A DNA stretch of 64,000 bases from DAIOEK01 sp963721445 (GCA_963721445.1 CAVRIZ010000005.1:1488001-1552000); one strand, 5' to 3'; numbered from the stretch's first letter, positions 17,841 through 27,833 are shown. Notes: generated by a model not told the origin, from the sequence alone. Made by a program: numbers and translations.

Positions 17841-18650
17841 TTATTCCATAAACGAAGTAACAAAGTCTAGTACATTTTGTCTATCCATACGGAAAACACC
17901 GCCTGTACCGGCACAGTTTCCATTTTTACCAAAGGAGGTAACTCCTGCCACGATATTTGTATTACCCAGGAAATTCGGTCCGCCCGAATCGCCAAAACAT
18001 GTTCCACCCGTGTTGGCATTATTGGACAGGAGAAGGGAGTAATCGCCTCCGTAACCCGGAACATTGATCTGGATAAGTTTAGGATAAGCGACCATTCGGA
18101 TTTTTTGACTCTGGTCTTTCCATCCAGCGGCATCCGGGAAACTCTTCTGCAAGCCGTACCCCACTGCAGTGAAGGTAACCTTATTATTGCCCCGTTTTGT
18201 TTTGTATTGATCGAGCGAATCGGCGGCTGGTAAAGCGCCATAAGTACTTATTACAACTGGCTCGTCAAGTACAACCACGCCGACATCATGCATATAAAAT
18301 TGAGCGGAAGTAAATTCCGGGTGTGTATATACAATTCCATCAACGCTGGTTGTCCCGCCGTTTGGATAACCAAGTGCTACTTGTTGACTTTGAATATCAG
18401 ATTCGAACCATATAGTTGCAGTTACAGCCGGTGATTCGGTGCAATGCCCTGCTGTCAGGAATACAGTTGGAGAAATCAACGTGCCGCTGCAGCGCCACAG
18501 GGGCCCGCCTGCAGCATCTTTTGCCACCATCAACCCGACGAATGGATGCCCATCGCCGTCCGGGGTACCATCTGTTACAGCGCCGGCGAATCCGATCGTA
18601 CTGAAAACCAATACAATAGTCAGAATAACTGCTATCATTATCCTTTTCAT
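17841..18650 (-). CDS. Secreted trypsin-like serine protease (S1 family)
   Basis: A 269-residue exported protease. A signal peptide (MKRIMIAVILTIVLVFSTIG, cleavage near FAGA) leads into a chymotrypsin-fold domain. The catalytic triad is visible: His in TAGHC, Asp in MHDVGVVVLD and Ser in FGDSGGP, with the usual paired cysteines (CSGTLI, GHC, CFGDSGG, NCAG). There is no classical IVGG activation site after the signal; the mature start may be near TDGTPDGDGHPFVG. A good ribosome site (AGGAGGATAAA) precedes the ATG. The cargo or target is unknown. Confidence 0.92.
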   Translation of the reverse strand: MKRIMIAVILTIVLVFSTIGFAGAVTDGTPDGDGHPFVGLMVAKDAAGGPLWRCSGTLISPTVFLTAGHCTESPAVTATIWFESDIQSQQVALGYPNGGTTSVDGIVYTHPEFTSAQFYMHDVGVVVLDEPVVISTYGALPAADSLDQYKTKRGNNKVTFTAVGYGLQKSFPDAAGWKDQSQKIRMVAYPKLIQINVPGYGGDYSLLLSNNANTGGTCFGDSGGPNFLGNTNIVAGVTSFGKNGNCAGTGGVFRMDRQNVLDFVTSFME

Positions 18651-18961
18651 TTTATCCTCCTGGTATCCATAGTCAATTCAATAAACTCAATGAAGCTGTC
18701 AGAAGACCTTTACACAGACAACTAATCACGATAATCTGAACAACCTCCTTTCTTGTGCTGACCAATTTACTAAGTTGATCCCAATGGTAGACCGAGGCTT
18801 TATGAGCGGAAGGATCCATGTATTTGTTCCCCTGCCTCATGGTAGGCTGACTCTTTTATCTTCGATATATAAATGTGATGTGTAGGGATTAATGTTTGAG
18901 TCGGTGTGACTACTTTGTGTTATTGATAATACCTATGGAGGGATCATATTTCAAGAGGGTT
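18651..18961. other. Non-coding gap between protease and clpC genes
   Basis: About 310 bp upstream of the protease start and downstream of clpC. No gene, tRNA or convincing structured RNA is visible; it should carry the protease promoter, but I cannot point to a good -35/-10 pair. Confidence 0.5.
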
Positions 18962-18965
18962 TTAA

Positions 18966-18995
18966 ATAAGAGAGGAGCGATTTTTCGCTCCTCTC
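18966..18995 (-). terminator. Terminator hairpin after clpC
   Basis: An 11-bp perfect stem (GAGAGGAGCGA/TCGCTCCTCTC) with a TTTT loop; the minus-strand downstream tract is TTATTTAAAA, only moderately T-rich. Confidence 0.75.
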
Positions 18996-19007
18996 AGGTT
19001 CTTGGTA

Positions 19008-21514
19008 TTAACCAGCTTTTTCCACTTCCGGTTCGATCAGGTCCTGCCCTTCCTTCTTGAGGACGATCTCTTCGCCTTCAGCCAGATCCACCTGGATGAC
19101 ATCGCCGTCTTCAAAGTCGCCGGAGAGGAGTGCATCTGATAGAGGATCTTCCACGTTTTGCTGGATGATCCGTCTCAAAGGACGGGCGCCCATATCCGGG
19201 TCATATCCCAGCTCGCCCATTTTCTGCAAAGCGGCGGGCGTGGCGTGCAATACAATTTCATGCTCCTGCAATCGTTCGGCAACCTTGTCCAACTCCAGTT
19301 TGACGATCTGCTGGATATTTTCCTTGTTCAACGCGCGGAAGACGATCACCGCGTCCAACCGGTTCACAAATTCCGGCCGAAAGACCCGCTTGAGCGAATT
19401 GAGCAGCTTCTTCCGCATTTCTTCGTATTCCGTTTTCTCCTCGATCGCTTCATCCCGCTCAATCGAAAAACCAAAGGACGTCTGCCGTTTGATCAGGTCT
19501 GCTCCGATATTGGAGGTCATGACGATGATGGCGTTGCGGAAATCCACCTTGTGACCCTTCGCATCGGAAAGATGTCCTTCTTCCATTATCTGCAACAGCA
19601 TATTATGTGCCTCGGGATGAGCCTTCTCAATTTCATCAAACACTACGATCGAGTAAGGCCGGCGGCGTAACGCTTCGGTGAGCTGACCGGCTTCTTCATA
19701 CCCGACATATCCAGGAGGTGCACCAACCAGGCGGCTGACGGAATGGCGTTCCATAAACTCTGACATATCCAACTGGATCAAGGCTTCTTCGCTGCCAAAC
19801 AGGAAACGAGCCAGCGCTTTGGTCAATTCGGTCTTCCCCACGCCTGTCGGCCCGAGGAAGATGAATGACCCGATCGGCCTGCGTGGGTCTTTCAGACCGG
19901 CCCGGGCACGCCGAACAGCTTTGGCAATAGCGCCGATGGCTTCTTCCTGACCGATGATATGCTTTTTCAAGTCCTCTTCCATCTGCAGCAATCGGGCGGA
20001 TTCTTCCTGCGCGATCTGCATGACCGGTACGCCGGTCCACATGGAGATTACCTCTGCGATATCATCCACTGAGACGATGGGTGCTGTCTCCGGATCCCAG
20101 GTGGTTTTCATTTTCTCCACCTGCTGTTCCAAGGCTGATTCGCGCTCAGCCAGTTCGATCACATCATCGTTCAGGCTGTTCTCTTCCGCAGCGGTTCGTT
20201 GTTTGCGTATTTCTTTGATCTGGGTGATCAATTCCTTGAATGTGATGGCTGATTGGCTTTTGTACATGCGAACCCGGGAGGATGATTCATCCACCAGATC
20301 GATGGCTTTGTCGGGTAGGAAACGCTCCGTCACGTAGCGCGCGGAAAGTTTCGCTGCCGCTTCCAACGCATCATCGCTGATGCGCAACTTGTGATGTTCT
20401 TCATATTTTTCGCGAATCCCACGCAAGATCTGAATGGTCTCTTCCACGCTTGGCTCGTTGACCACGATGGGCTGGAAACGACGTTCGAGAGCTGCGTCGC
20501 TTTCAATGTGCTTTCGGTATTCTTCCAGCGTGGTGGCGCCGATGACCTGCAGCTCTCCACGAGAAAGTGCCGGCTTGAGGATATTGGCAGCGTCCACGGA
20601 TGAGCCGGCAGCGCCTGCGCCAACCAGCATGTGGACCTCATCAATGAAGAGGATCGCGGAGCTTGCTTTGAGTTCATCGATCACCCGCTTGAGTCGTTCT
20701 TCGAACTGACCGCGATACATGGTACCTGCGACCAATGAACCGACGTCCAATTGCAAGACCCGTTTATCGAGCAGTAACGCAGGCACATCGCCGGATACGA
20801 TCCGTTGGGCAAGTCCCTCCACGATGGCTGTCTTGCCAACACCCGGCTCGCCGATCAGTGCAGGATTGTTCTTGTTACGGCGGGCTAGAATCTGAATCAC
20901 CCGCTCAATCTCCATCTGCCTGCCGATGACCGGATCCAGTTTCCCTTCTTCGGCCTTTGATGTCAAATCAACGGCCAGTTGATCCACCAGTGGTGTCTTC
21001 GACTTGGCAGATTTGTCTTCTTCTTTCTTCGCAGAAGCGGGATGGGCGGGCGCTCCCGCGCTGACCGCTGCCGAGGAACTTTCTTGTAATACCCGGCGGG
21101 TTTGACGCCGAATTTGCTCGGGTGTGACTCCCACCCGTTTGAGTATTTCGATAGCCAGACCGGTTGTTGCATTGGCCAAACCCAACAAGAGGTGTTCGGT
21201 GCCAATGTAGTGATGACCCATCCGGCGCGCTTCTTCAATCGCCGATTCCAATACGGCCTGGGTGTCATCGCCCAGTTCTATTTGACCACTAAACGAGGGG
21301 TTTTGTTTGGATATCTTTGCCAGGACATCCCTAACCCGGTCTTCTTCCAATCCCAAATCACGTAATACGCGGCTTGCAACACCGCCATCTTCCAGCATGA
21401 GACCTAACAATAAATGTTCAGTGCCGATTCGCTCAAAATTGGATTTTTCCGCTTCCTGATGAGCGAGGGTTAAACCCGGCGCGCCCTTGCGGTAAATCGC
21501 TCCATACCTGCCAT
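19008..21514 (-). CDS. clpC: ATP-dependent Clp protease ATP-binding subunit ClpC, one-base deletion near the 5' end
   Basis: A two-ring AAA+ unfoldase (835 residues once corrected) that feeds proteins to ClpP. It has two Clp-N repeats (IGTEHLLLGLMLE and IGTEHLLLGLANAT), first Walker A GEPGVGKT, a middle domain, second Walker A GPTGVGKTELTKALA and C-terminal MGARPLRRIIQ. The best start is 21514, preceded by GGAGGTATCTT; from there the protein reads MAGMERFTARARRV and then hits a stop, because one T appears missing in the run at 21472-21474. Restoring it gives ARRVLTLAHQEAEKSN, the usual N-terminus. An alternative start at 21539 gives an abnormal first 25 residues. Confidence 0.95.
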
Positions 21515-21548
21515 AAGATACCTCCATATCCCGGATCATCCTGGATCA

Positions 21549-21562
21549 TTCCCGATCGGGAA
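21549..21562. promoter_or_regulatory. Perfect 14-bp palindrome upstream of clpC
   Basis: TTCCCGATCGGGAA lies 35 bp before the clpC start. It does not resemble the CtsR direct repeat or the HrcA CIRCE element. It could be an operator or simply a leader hairpin. Confidence 0.4.
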
Positions 21563-21693
21563 ACCAGGATTGATATCATTTTACTCACTCAGATAAATAC
21601 AGCAGGCGAACTATTTTTGAGCCCCCCTGCTGATACCCTATTCTGCCTTCATTCTACCGCAAAATGGGGTCGGATGAGACAATCGGCCTTGCA

Positions 21694-21701
21694 TGTATAA
21701 T
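21694..21701 (+). promoter_or_regulatory. Candidate -10 element (TGTATAAT)
   Basis: TATAAT at 21696-21701 with TG directly upstream, 25 nt before the ATG of the membrane protein at 21727. No -35 is evident. Confidence 0.45.
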
Positions 21702-21726
21702 ACAAAGCAAAGGCTCAGTGCGTGGC

Positions 21727-23682
21727 ATGCGATCAAACCGCAACGGGATTTGGATACCTGTTTTTGCATTTCTCTGGATCATTGGAATCCTCGGTGGATA
21801 TTACCTATACCACAAACCCTTCGATTCCAACTTTGCGCTGGCGTTGACAAGCGGATTGTGGAATCTGATTGCTGCAGTAATCGTTCTTTCCCTCGCTGGT
21901 GGGATCGGTCGGAGGGTTTTGCGGGTAAACGGAATTCCTCCGGGAGAACAAGCCTTCCTTCAACTATGCCTGGGAATCGGAACGACTTCCCTACTCATCC
22001 TTTTGACTGGAATTCTGACGTATCAACTGAGGATAATAATCTGGGGCGGCAGTCTGGTAATCGCCGTGGTTTTCTGGAAATCAATTCGGGACTGGTGGAA
22101 GGATTTATTCTCTCTACGGCTACTTTTTGGAAAGGCGGATTCTGGTATTCAGTGGATCATGCTCCTGATTGGTGGTCTGCTTCTGACTGCCGGTCTGACC
22201 GCTTCCGCACCTCCAATTCAATATGATGCGCTCACATATCATCTGGCGTTGCCCCAACTATACCTGCAACAAAACCACATCCCCGCTCTGACGGATTGGG
22301 TTCGCAGCGGGATGCCACAAACCGGGGAGATGCTCTACACTTGGGCGATGGCGCTTGCAGGCGGAAGCGCCGCCGGCTTGACTGGCTGGCTTGTCGGTGC
22401 GATATCCATCCTGGCATTGTTAAGTTTCGTTACTCGGATAATTTCCCCATCCGCCGGATGGGTGGGAGCGGCATCGTTGTTGGCAGGCAGTTCGATAGCG
22501 GCTGCTCTGGGTTGGGCGTATATCGATTGGTTTTGCCTGGCGTTCGGGTTGGCCGCGATTCTAGGTTGGGTACAGTTCAGAGAAACCGAAAAAATCAAGA
22601 ACCTGCTGTTCGTCGGGGTATTATGCGGATTCGCTTTCGCCACCAAATACACCGGCGGAGTCATCCTGATAGGTGTGGGGGTACTTGTCCTGATCAGATC
22701 AACCCACAAGATCAAGGAACTGGGTTGGTTGCTCCTGGGGTTTGTCACTCCAGCAATTCCCTGGCTCATCAAGAATGCGGTGTTTACCGGTAATCCGCTG
22801 GCGCCATTTGAATTCGGATCTGGGAGTGGTGGTAATTTCATCCAAAATCTATCCCCGTTTGGCAATCTCCTGGATGTGTTTTTATTGCCGGTTCGCGCCA
22901 CGCTGGTAGGCATCGAAGGCGGAGTGGGTTACAGCCATACCATCGGACCGTTGTTTTTGATATTTGGCATATTCTTCTGGCTGACCAGGGATCCGAATGG
23001 AAAAACACCAACCTTGATCAAGGATTTTGCGATCATCGGCGCTGTTTCGTTAGTGATCTGGATCATTGGCAATCAATTCAACGGACAGCTTATCCAATCC
23101 CGAATGTACTACGCGGTCTTCCCTGTGTTTGCAATCCTGGCCGGTGCAGGCTATGATGGATTGGCGCATCAAGAGGTACCTGGAGTCAGGATTAGGGTAA
23201 TTTTGGATATCGTCGTGATCCTGGTGTTAGGCTTAACCCTCGTTCAATCCATCCGCACGTTGATTCAACAGAATATATTGCAAGTGGTTTCCGGAGTACA
23301 GAATCGGGATGCTTACCTGGATGGGAATCTGGGATGGTATGCTCCAGCAGCACGGCAGATTCAGGCTGGTGATAGCCCCACTTTGTTGATCTATGAGCCG
23401 CGCGGATTCTACTGTTCGCCCAACTGTTTTCCGGACGAGGAATTAGGGCGCTGGAGTACAGATTATCACCGGCTTGGGAGTTGTGAATCAGTCGTTAGTG
23501 GGTGGCAAAGTAAAGGTTACCGGCAGGTTTTGGTCAATTTAGCCGGAGTGGAATTCTTTCTTGATGGGCAAGACCCCAACCATACGCCATCAGATCTATC
23601 TGCATTGCATAACTGCCTCGCCAACCTGCCCGTGAAGCAGGATTATGGGGGAGTGTACAGTCTGTTTGGCTTAATGGATTAA
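21727..23682 (+). CDS. Polytopic membrane protein resembling GT39/ArnT-type glycosyltransferases
   Basis: A 651-residue protein with about 12-13 hydrophobic segments. The first extracellular-loop region after the fifth segment reads PPIQYDALTYHLALPQLYLQ, resembling the Asp-containing loop of dolichol/undecaprenyl-phosphate mannosyl and aminoarabinose transferases, which use this Asp in catalysis. The C-terminal 120 residues are outside the membrane with cysteines (FYCSPNCFPDEE, HNCLANL). Lipid-linked sugar transfer to an exported acceptor is inferred from the fold, not shown. The ATG at 21727 is preferred to one 21 codons upstream, because a -10-like element lies between them. Confidence 0.68.
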   Translation: MRSNRNGIWIPVFAFLWIIGILGGYYLYHKPFDSNFALALTSGLWNLIAAVIVLSLAGGIGRRVLRVNGIPPGEQAFLQLCLGIGTTSLLILLTGILTYQLRIIIWGGSLVIAVVFWKSIRDWWKDLFSLRLLFGKADSGIQWIMLLIGGLLLTAGLTASAPPIQYDALTYHLALPQLYLQQNHIPALTDWVRSGMPQTGEMLYTWAMALAGGSAAGLTGWLVGAISILALLSFVTRIISPSAGWVGAASLLAGSSIAAALGWAYIDWFCLAFGLAAILGWVQFRETEKIKNLLFVGVLCGFAFATKYTGGVILIGVGVLVLIRSTHKIKELGWLLLGFVTPAIPWLIKNAVFTGNPLAPFEFGSGSGGNFIQNLSPFGNLLDVFLLPVRATLVGIEGGVGYSHTIGPLFLIFGIFFWLTRDPNGKTPTLIKDFAIIGAVSLVIWIIGNQFNGQLIQSRMYYAVFPVFAILAGAGYDGLAHQEVPGVRIRVILDIVVILVLGLTLVQSIRTLIQQNILQVVSGVQNRDAYLDGNLGWYAPAARQIQAGDSPTLLIYEPRGFYCSPNCFPDEELGRWSTDYHRLGSCESVVSGWQSKGYRQVLVNLAGVEFFLDGQDPNHTPSDLSALHNCLANLPVKQDYGGVYSLFGLMD

Positions 23683-23686
23683 ACGA

Positions 23687-23722
23687 AAACTCGGAAGTCA
23701 TCAGGCATCTGAGTTTATTTTT
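23687..23722 (+). terminator. Likely terminator after the membrane glycosyltransferase-like gene
   Basis: Short AAACTC/GAGTTT stem with an 18-nt loop that can pair further, followed by TTTATTTTTTC. Confidence 0.55.
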
Positions 23723-23730
23723 TCGCCAGT

Positions 23731-24195
23731 CTACACAAATTGCTTCGCCCAGGCGATAGCACGTTCCAGCTCGCCCTCCACCAATGGTCCTTCAGATTCG
23801 GATACATAGAATCCTTCAGGCGCCAGGGCAAAAACGCCGCCTTTTTTCGTGAGCTTCTTACCGATGAAATCTGCGGCATAACCAAAAATGCTTACAAAAA
23901 GCCGGAGTATCCCTGGCGATCTGTCCAATGCCTCTTTGGTCATCCGGGTGTCGAACGCACTAACCTTCAGCCCACTTAGCCTACTGGCTGGAATGCTATC
24001 AAGGAACGCGGTGATGGCTGGCATGGGCCGGAATTTTTGGGTGGGCGACCCGACGATCAGCAATTCCACACCCGCAAGTTGATCCAAATTTGCTTCGTTG
24101 ACTTTATGAATTTCAGCACCCAGCGTGGCAGCTATTGTCTGCGCGATTTTTTCGGTGTTCCCAAAGACGGAATCATAAATAACCAGTGCTTTCAT
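23731..24195 (-). CDS. Flavodoxin family protein
   Basis: A 154-residue flavodoxin fold protein. The FMN phosphate loop is YDSVFGNTEKIAQ (residues 7-19), a close match to the T/S-x-T-G-x-T pattern with FGNT, followed by LLIVGSPTQKFRPMPAI (60s loop) and SAFDTRMTK. It likely carries electrons or is a menaquinone-dependent oxidoreductase-like flavodoxin in the cytosol. The ATG at 24195 follows TTGGAGGGATTATTA; an upstream in-frame ATG would add 23 unrelated residues. Probably monocistronic. Confidence 0.88.
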   Translation of the reverse strand: MKALVIYDSVFGNTEKIAQTIAATLGAEIHKVNEANLDQLAGVELLIVGSPTQKFRPMPAITAFLDSIPASRLSGLKVSAFDTRMTKEALDRSPGILRLFVSIFGYAADFIGKKLTKKGGVFALAPEGFYVSESEGPLVEGELERAIAWAKQFV

Positions 24196-24286
24196 TAATA
24201 ATCCCTCCAAGATTAACCAAAATAATGCTCGTATGAGTATAGCATTTTTGGAAATGGTTTCCATGTCAATCAGCCCCTCGCACCAA

Positions 24287-24523
24287 TTAAGAGGGATTAT
24301 TGTGGATGTACCATTTAATCCGTTCGTATTGGTCTAAATTTCGTATACTCTGTTCGTAATACTTGCGTTGCCAGACAGATTCATCCAAAACAATCAACCC
24401 ATCAACGATCGAACCAAACAACCTGTCTCGTTGATAGGTGCGAGGTCACAAAATAAGAACCGGATTGGAAATAATCCTGTCCGGGATACGAATGGATTGG
24501 CGGTTATGCGGATATCGTTGCAT
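24287..24523 (-). pseudogene. Remnant of a REP-associated (IS200-like) tyrosine transposase
   Basis: Starts with MQRYPHNRQSIRIPGQDYF and SGSYFVTSHLSTRQ, the typical N-terminus of RAYT/Y1 transposases, continues in another frame as LFGSIVDGLIVLDE, and then jumps directly to VWQRKYYEQSIRNLDQYERI and KWYIHNNPS, the C-terminal Y1 helix normally some 100 residues further on. The central part with the HxH metal motif is deleted. This leaves about 79 codons of a normally longer protein, so it is a non-functional relic of past mobile element activity. Confidence 0.8.
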
Positions 24524-24543
24524 GCCCAAAACAGTATTGGAAA

Positions 24544-25593
24544 TTAATCCATCAGATAAGCCATCACCAGCCGGATAGTCGCGATCAACGCATCGAGATG
24601 GGTACGCTCATAATTATGCGAGGCATCTACACCTGGACCGATCAACGCCACAGCCGCATCCCCGCCCGCGGATAAGAATGCCGACCCGTCCGAACCATAA
24701 TGCGGGTATATGTCCGTCAGGTATGGGATCTTGTTTGCATCGGCAAGCTCGCGCAGATGATTGGACAGACCAAAGTGATAAGGTCCACTTGAGTCCATGG
24801 AGCAGATGGTGGTGTGGAATTCATCTGAATTCTGTCCGTCGCCAACCGCCGCCATGTCCACCGAGATCACTTCACTAACATCTGCCGGAATCCCTGCCGC
24901 CGCTCCGTGTCCGACCTCTTCAAAATTACTGATAAATAAATGAACGGTTTGGGATGGTGATAACCCCGCGTCAATCATGGCTTTGATGGCGGTCACCAAG
25001 CAGGCCACACCGGCTTTATCATCCAGATGACGGGAACGGATGAATCCGTTGATCCATTGCGCGCGCGAATCGAAAGCGACATAATCACCCACCTGAATTC
25101 CCAGCGCTTGCGTTCCTTCGGTGTTTTGCACCCGCTCATCCAACCGGACTTCCATATTCTCTGCGTCACGTTTGGTCTCTTCCACGTCCTTGCCATACAC
25201 ATGGACGGATGATTTGTGAATGAGAAAGCTTCCCCGTACCCGCTTTCCAGAACCGGTCAGCACCGAACAGGTTTCCCCCTCAACCGTGTTCCAGGCGTAG
25301 CCTCCGATCTTGGTCAACCGCAAGCGACCGCTGGGAAGGATCTCTTTCACCATCGCGCCCAAGGTATCCACGTGCGCCAGGAGAGCTTTGGATCGGATGG
25401 AATTCTTCGCCTGCCAGGTTGCGATCAATGCCCCCTTGCGGTTTTGCGTGATGTCCAAACCCGGGAAAGCCTCCAACGCAGCACGGGTATACTCCCTGGC
25501 CTCTTCAGATCGACCGGATGGACTGGGAATTGTCAATAAGCCGAGCAGGAATTCCTGAAGATAGTTGGAATCGATTTCCGGGAGTTTCATCAT
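24544..25593 (-). CDS. M42 family metallo-aminopeptidase
   Basis: A 349-residue M42 (PepA/FrvX-type) peptidase, normally a large cytosolic dodecamer with two metal ions. Metal-ligand segments are AHVDTLGAM (His), RHLDDKAGVA (bridging Asp), NFEEVGHGAA (catalytic Glu-Glu), SVDMAAVGDG (Asp) and PHYGSDGS (His). Its start overlaps the stop of the thioesterase gene by four bases (ATGA), so the two are translated from one mRNA. It releases N-terminal residues from peptides; exact specificity is unknown. Confidence 0.93.
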   Translation of the reverse strand: MMKLPEIDSNYLQEFLLGLLTIPSPSGRSEEAREYTRAALEAFPGLDITQNRKGALIATWQAKNSIRSKALLAHVDTLGAMVKEILPSGRLRLTKIGGYAWNTVEGETCSVLTGSGKRVRGSFLIHKSSVHVYGKDVEETKRDAENMEVRLDERVQNTEGTQALGIQVGDYVAFDSRAQWINGFIRSRHLDDKAGVACLVTAIKAMIDAGLSPSQTVHLFISNFEEVGHGAAAGIPADVSEVISVDMAAVGDGQNSDEFHTTICSMDSSGPYHFGLSNHLRELADANKIPYLTDIYPHYGSDGSAFLSAGGDAAVALIGPGVDASHNYERTHLDALIATIRLVMAYLMD

Positions 25594-26033
25594 GCCTGCT
25601 TTTTTGATGTGAATTCCGGAATACCTTCAAAGGCAGCGATGGTTTTCCGCCAGTGATCAGGTATAAGGATGGAAGAGGAGGATTTGTAGTCATAGCTAAC
25701 CATGGGCATAGTGCCCCGCGCCAGGATTTGACCATTATCTATGTCCTGGATCTCGTATTCAAAATCCAGACTCTTGGTTCCCATACGGGAAACGCGAATG
25801 CCAACACGGATATGCTGTTCCAGCTTGATGGGTGCCAGATAATCCAGGTGTACACTGGCGACGATCAAACCCAGCCGGAAGAAATCCTTTCCATCCCACA
25901 ATCCCAAATGAAGCAGATACTCCATCCGGGCATTTTCGAGATAGGATAGGAATTTGGCATTGTTGACATGCCATTGTGGATCCAGATCCATATAACGGAT
26001 CTGGATCGGGATATGAAAATTGAAAGTTGTCAT
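25590..26033 (-). CDS. Acyl-CoA thioesterase, 4HBT family
   Basis: A 147-residue hot-dog-fold thioesterase. The family pattern IRYMDLDPQWHVNNAKFLSY (residues 12-31) has the catalytic Asp (MDLD) and the usual His-Val-Asn triad; EYEIQDIDNGQILARGTMP is the central helix-strand end. The enzyme hydrolyses acyl-CoA esters; the chain length is not predictable. It is the first gene of a pair with the M42 peptidase and appears to be expressed as a leaderless mRNA. Confidence 0.9.
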   Translation of the reverse strand: MTTFNFHIPIQIRYMDLDPQWHVNNAKFLSYLENARMEYLLHLGLWDGKDFFRLGLIVASVHLDYLAPIKLEQHIRVGIRVSRMGTKSLDFEYEIQDIDNGQILARGTMPMVSYDYKSSSSILIPDHWRKTIAAFEGIPEFTSKKQA

Positions 26034-26039
26034 GGAATT

Positions 26040-26045
26040 ATTATA
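26040..26045 (-). promoter_or_regulatory. Candidate -10 element (TATAAT) of the leaderless thioesterase promoter
   Basis: TATAAT, AATTCC, then ATG on the minus strand: a 6-nt gap with no Shine-Dalgarno. Confidence 0.6.
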
Positions 26046-26060
26046 CGATGGTGGAGAAGT

Positions 26061-26093
26061 GAGACCGGAAATTGGTTCAATGTTTCCGGTCTC
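26061..26093 (-). terminator. Hairpin after the herA operon, possible terminator
   Basis: Perfect 11-bp stem GAGACCGGAAA/TTTCCGGTCTC ten bases beyond the herA stop. No T-tract follows on the minus strand, so it may act as a 3'-end stabiliser instead. Confidence 0.45.
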
Positions 26094-26102
26094 AAAATAA
26101 TG

Positions 26103-27833
26103 TCAGAGGCCTATAGATTTGCTCAAATCTTCGATCGTCATTTTTCGGGTTACTTTCTTTCCGAGAACTTCCTGCCAGAATAAATCGTCATAGCGCCGCG
26201 AACGGACAGGGATCGGCATTGGCACACCCCAACCCAGCAAGAGCACTTCTTCCTTCGGTTGCAGGTGGGAGAGCATTCCGCGCAGTGTTTCCTTGCCAGC
26301 TACCCCGGCCAGGACTGCCGATAGGTCGGCGTCGTCTTCCAGTTTGCCGGTGATGCGGGTGCCAAGCTGCGACATCACCTCGTCGTAGATCTGGGAAGGG
26401 CGCTGATCGACTATCAGAAGGGTCACGAAATATTTACGCATTTCGCGGGCGATGGTGCTGAAGCTGGTCTGTCCGGCCATCTCGCGGTTGAGCAATTTAT
26501 GTGCTTCCTCGACCACCACCACCAGCGGACGCGGTTCCTGCCCGCCGTGGCTGCGGTAATGGTTGGTTGTTTCCGCCCAGCGTTCCCGAATCTTGCGGGT
26601 GATCAGATTCGTGACCAGCAGATAGTCCAGGTCGCGTTCAAAGTCACCGAAAGAAAGAATCACATGCTGTCCGGCTTCCAGCGCTTTTATGATCTGGTCC
26701 AGGCCATTTTGGGCAGGGTTTGGAACGATATACGGCAGGTTGAAGACACGCTGCATTTTGGAGTGCAATCCAGCCGCTGCGGACGTGTTTACACCTGATG
26801 CATTCGCCCAGCCTTCCGTGCTATCTGGCGACGGGTAGCGTTTGCCGTTCTCGTCCGCTTCAGTCTTGCCATTCTCCAGGTTGCGAAATTCGCTGAACCA
26901 ATTCGCACCAAAACTTTGCTGGAGTGCTTCCAACGTGGTCGGGGTGGTTTCTTTTAAATTCAATTCCCGGGAAAGCAATTCGATGTCTTCTGGTTTGATA
27001 TCCTTCTCATCGATCTCCAGGTTGAAATCCGGATTTTGTCCCCGGATATTCGTCCCACTGCCGAGACCAACGAGTCGCACTTCAGCAGAAAATTTACTCT
27101 TGAGACCCGGGACACGCTGGTGGGTATCGGACGCGATATCATCCACACCATATTCATTATGCATGTCGAACACCAGCATGGATGCACGATCATATTTGAT
27201 CAATCCCGCCAGGATGATGCGGGTGAGAAAGCTTTTACCGGTACCGGTCGAACCAAAAATACCGGCAGAGCGCTGGACAAATTTATCCAGATTGACACAT
27301 ATCGGTAAACCCTGCTCGCGGGTCGAGCCGATCCGAAAGTAGCCGAGGTCTTCTTCCGAGCCAAATATTTCGGCAATATCGCCCGCAGAAGCCATCCGTA
27401 CGGATGTGTGGTGGGATGGAATGGTTTTGACCGGTATGGGAGCAATACTGCCCATTGGATGAGCAGCCGCCCAAACCGGGTAAGCGGGATCGCCGGGATC
27501 TGGTCCGCGCTCGAGCATGAGGGTCGGCAGCACTTCCAGGTTGGTGTAGAGAGTCAGTCCGTGCAACTGGCGGGCAAGATATTCCGGGTAGCGTTTCTCG
27601 CTCTGTTCATCTGCGAAACGCGGATCGGTGGAGCCAAGAACCAGGTTGGTGACCAACCCATAGTAAAGCCAATCCCCGCTTTCCATGGCGACGAAAGCAC
27701 CTTCCTGTACCTGTTGGGAAGGAACCAGAAGCCGGGCAAAAAGTTTGTCGTTGAGAGATCCGCCGACGATATACCCGATCGGTTTTTGCTCATTGGTGTT
27801 TTGCATCTCATTCCCCTTCCCATTCCCATTCAT
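26103..27833 (-). CDS. herA: HerA-type DNA translocase ATPase
   Basis: A 576-residue FtsK/HerA-superfamily ATPase. An N-terminal HAS-barrel (GYIVGGSLNDKLFARLL to YGLVTNLVLG) precedes a RecA-like motor with Walker A FGSTGTGKSFLTR (near residue 195), Walker B-like LVVVVEEAHKLL and a later arginine-finger region LGTRITGKLEDDADLS. It should form a hexameric ring that partners the NurA nuclease in DNA end resection. The gene overlaps its neighbour by four bases. The ATG at 27806 is an alternative start with a better ribosome site (GGGAAGGGGAATGAG). Confidence 0.9.
   Translation of the reverse strand: MNGNGKGNEMQNTNEQKPIGYIVGGSLNDKLFARLLVPSQQVQEGAFVAMESGDWLYYGLVTNLVLGSTDPRFADEQSEKRYPEYLARQLHGLTLYTNLEVLPTLMLERGPDPGDPAYPVWAAAHPMGSIAPIPVKTIPSHHTSVRMASAGDIAEIFGSEEDLGYFRIGSTREQGLPICVNLDKFVQRSAGIFGSTGTGKSFLTRIILAGLIKYDRASMLVFDMHNEYGVDDIASDTHQRVPGLKSKFSAEVRLVGLGSGTNIRGQNPDFNLEIDEKDIKPEDIELLSRELNLKETTPTTLEALQQSFGANWFSEFRNLENGKTEADENGKRYPSPDSTEGWANASGVNTSAAAGLHSKMQRVFNLPYIVPNPAQNGLDQIIKALEAGQHVILSFGDFERDLDYLLVTNLITRKIRERWAETTNHYRSHGGQEPRPLVVVVEEAHKLLNREMAGQTSFSTIAREMRKYFVTLLIVDQRPSQIYDEVMSQLGTRITGKLEDDADLSAVLAGVAGKETLRGMLSHLQPKEEVLLLGWGVPMPIPVRSRRYDDLFWQEVLGKKVTRKMTIEDLSKSIGL

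Noticed and set aside
18651..18961. Possible structured RNA between protease and clpC
   Set aside because: No long helices and no recognised RNA motif were found by eye.
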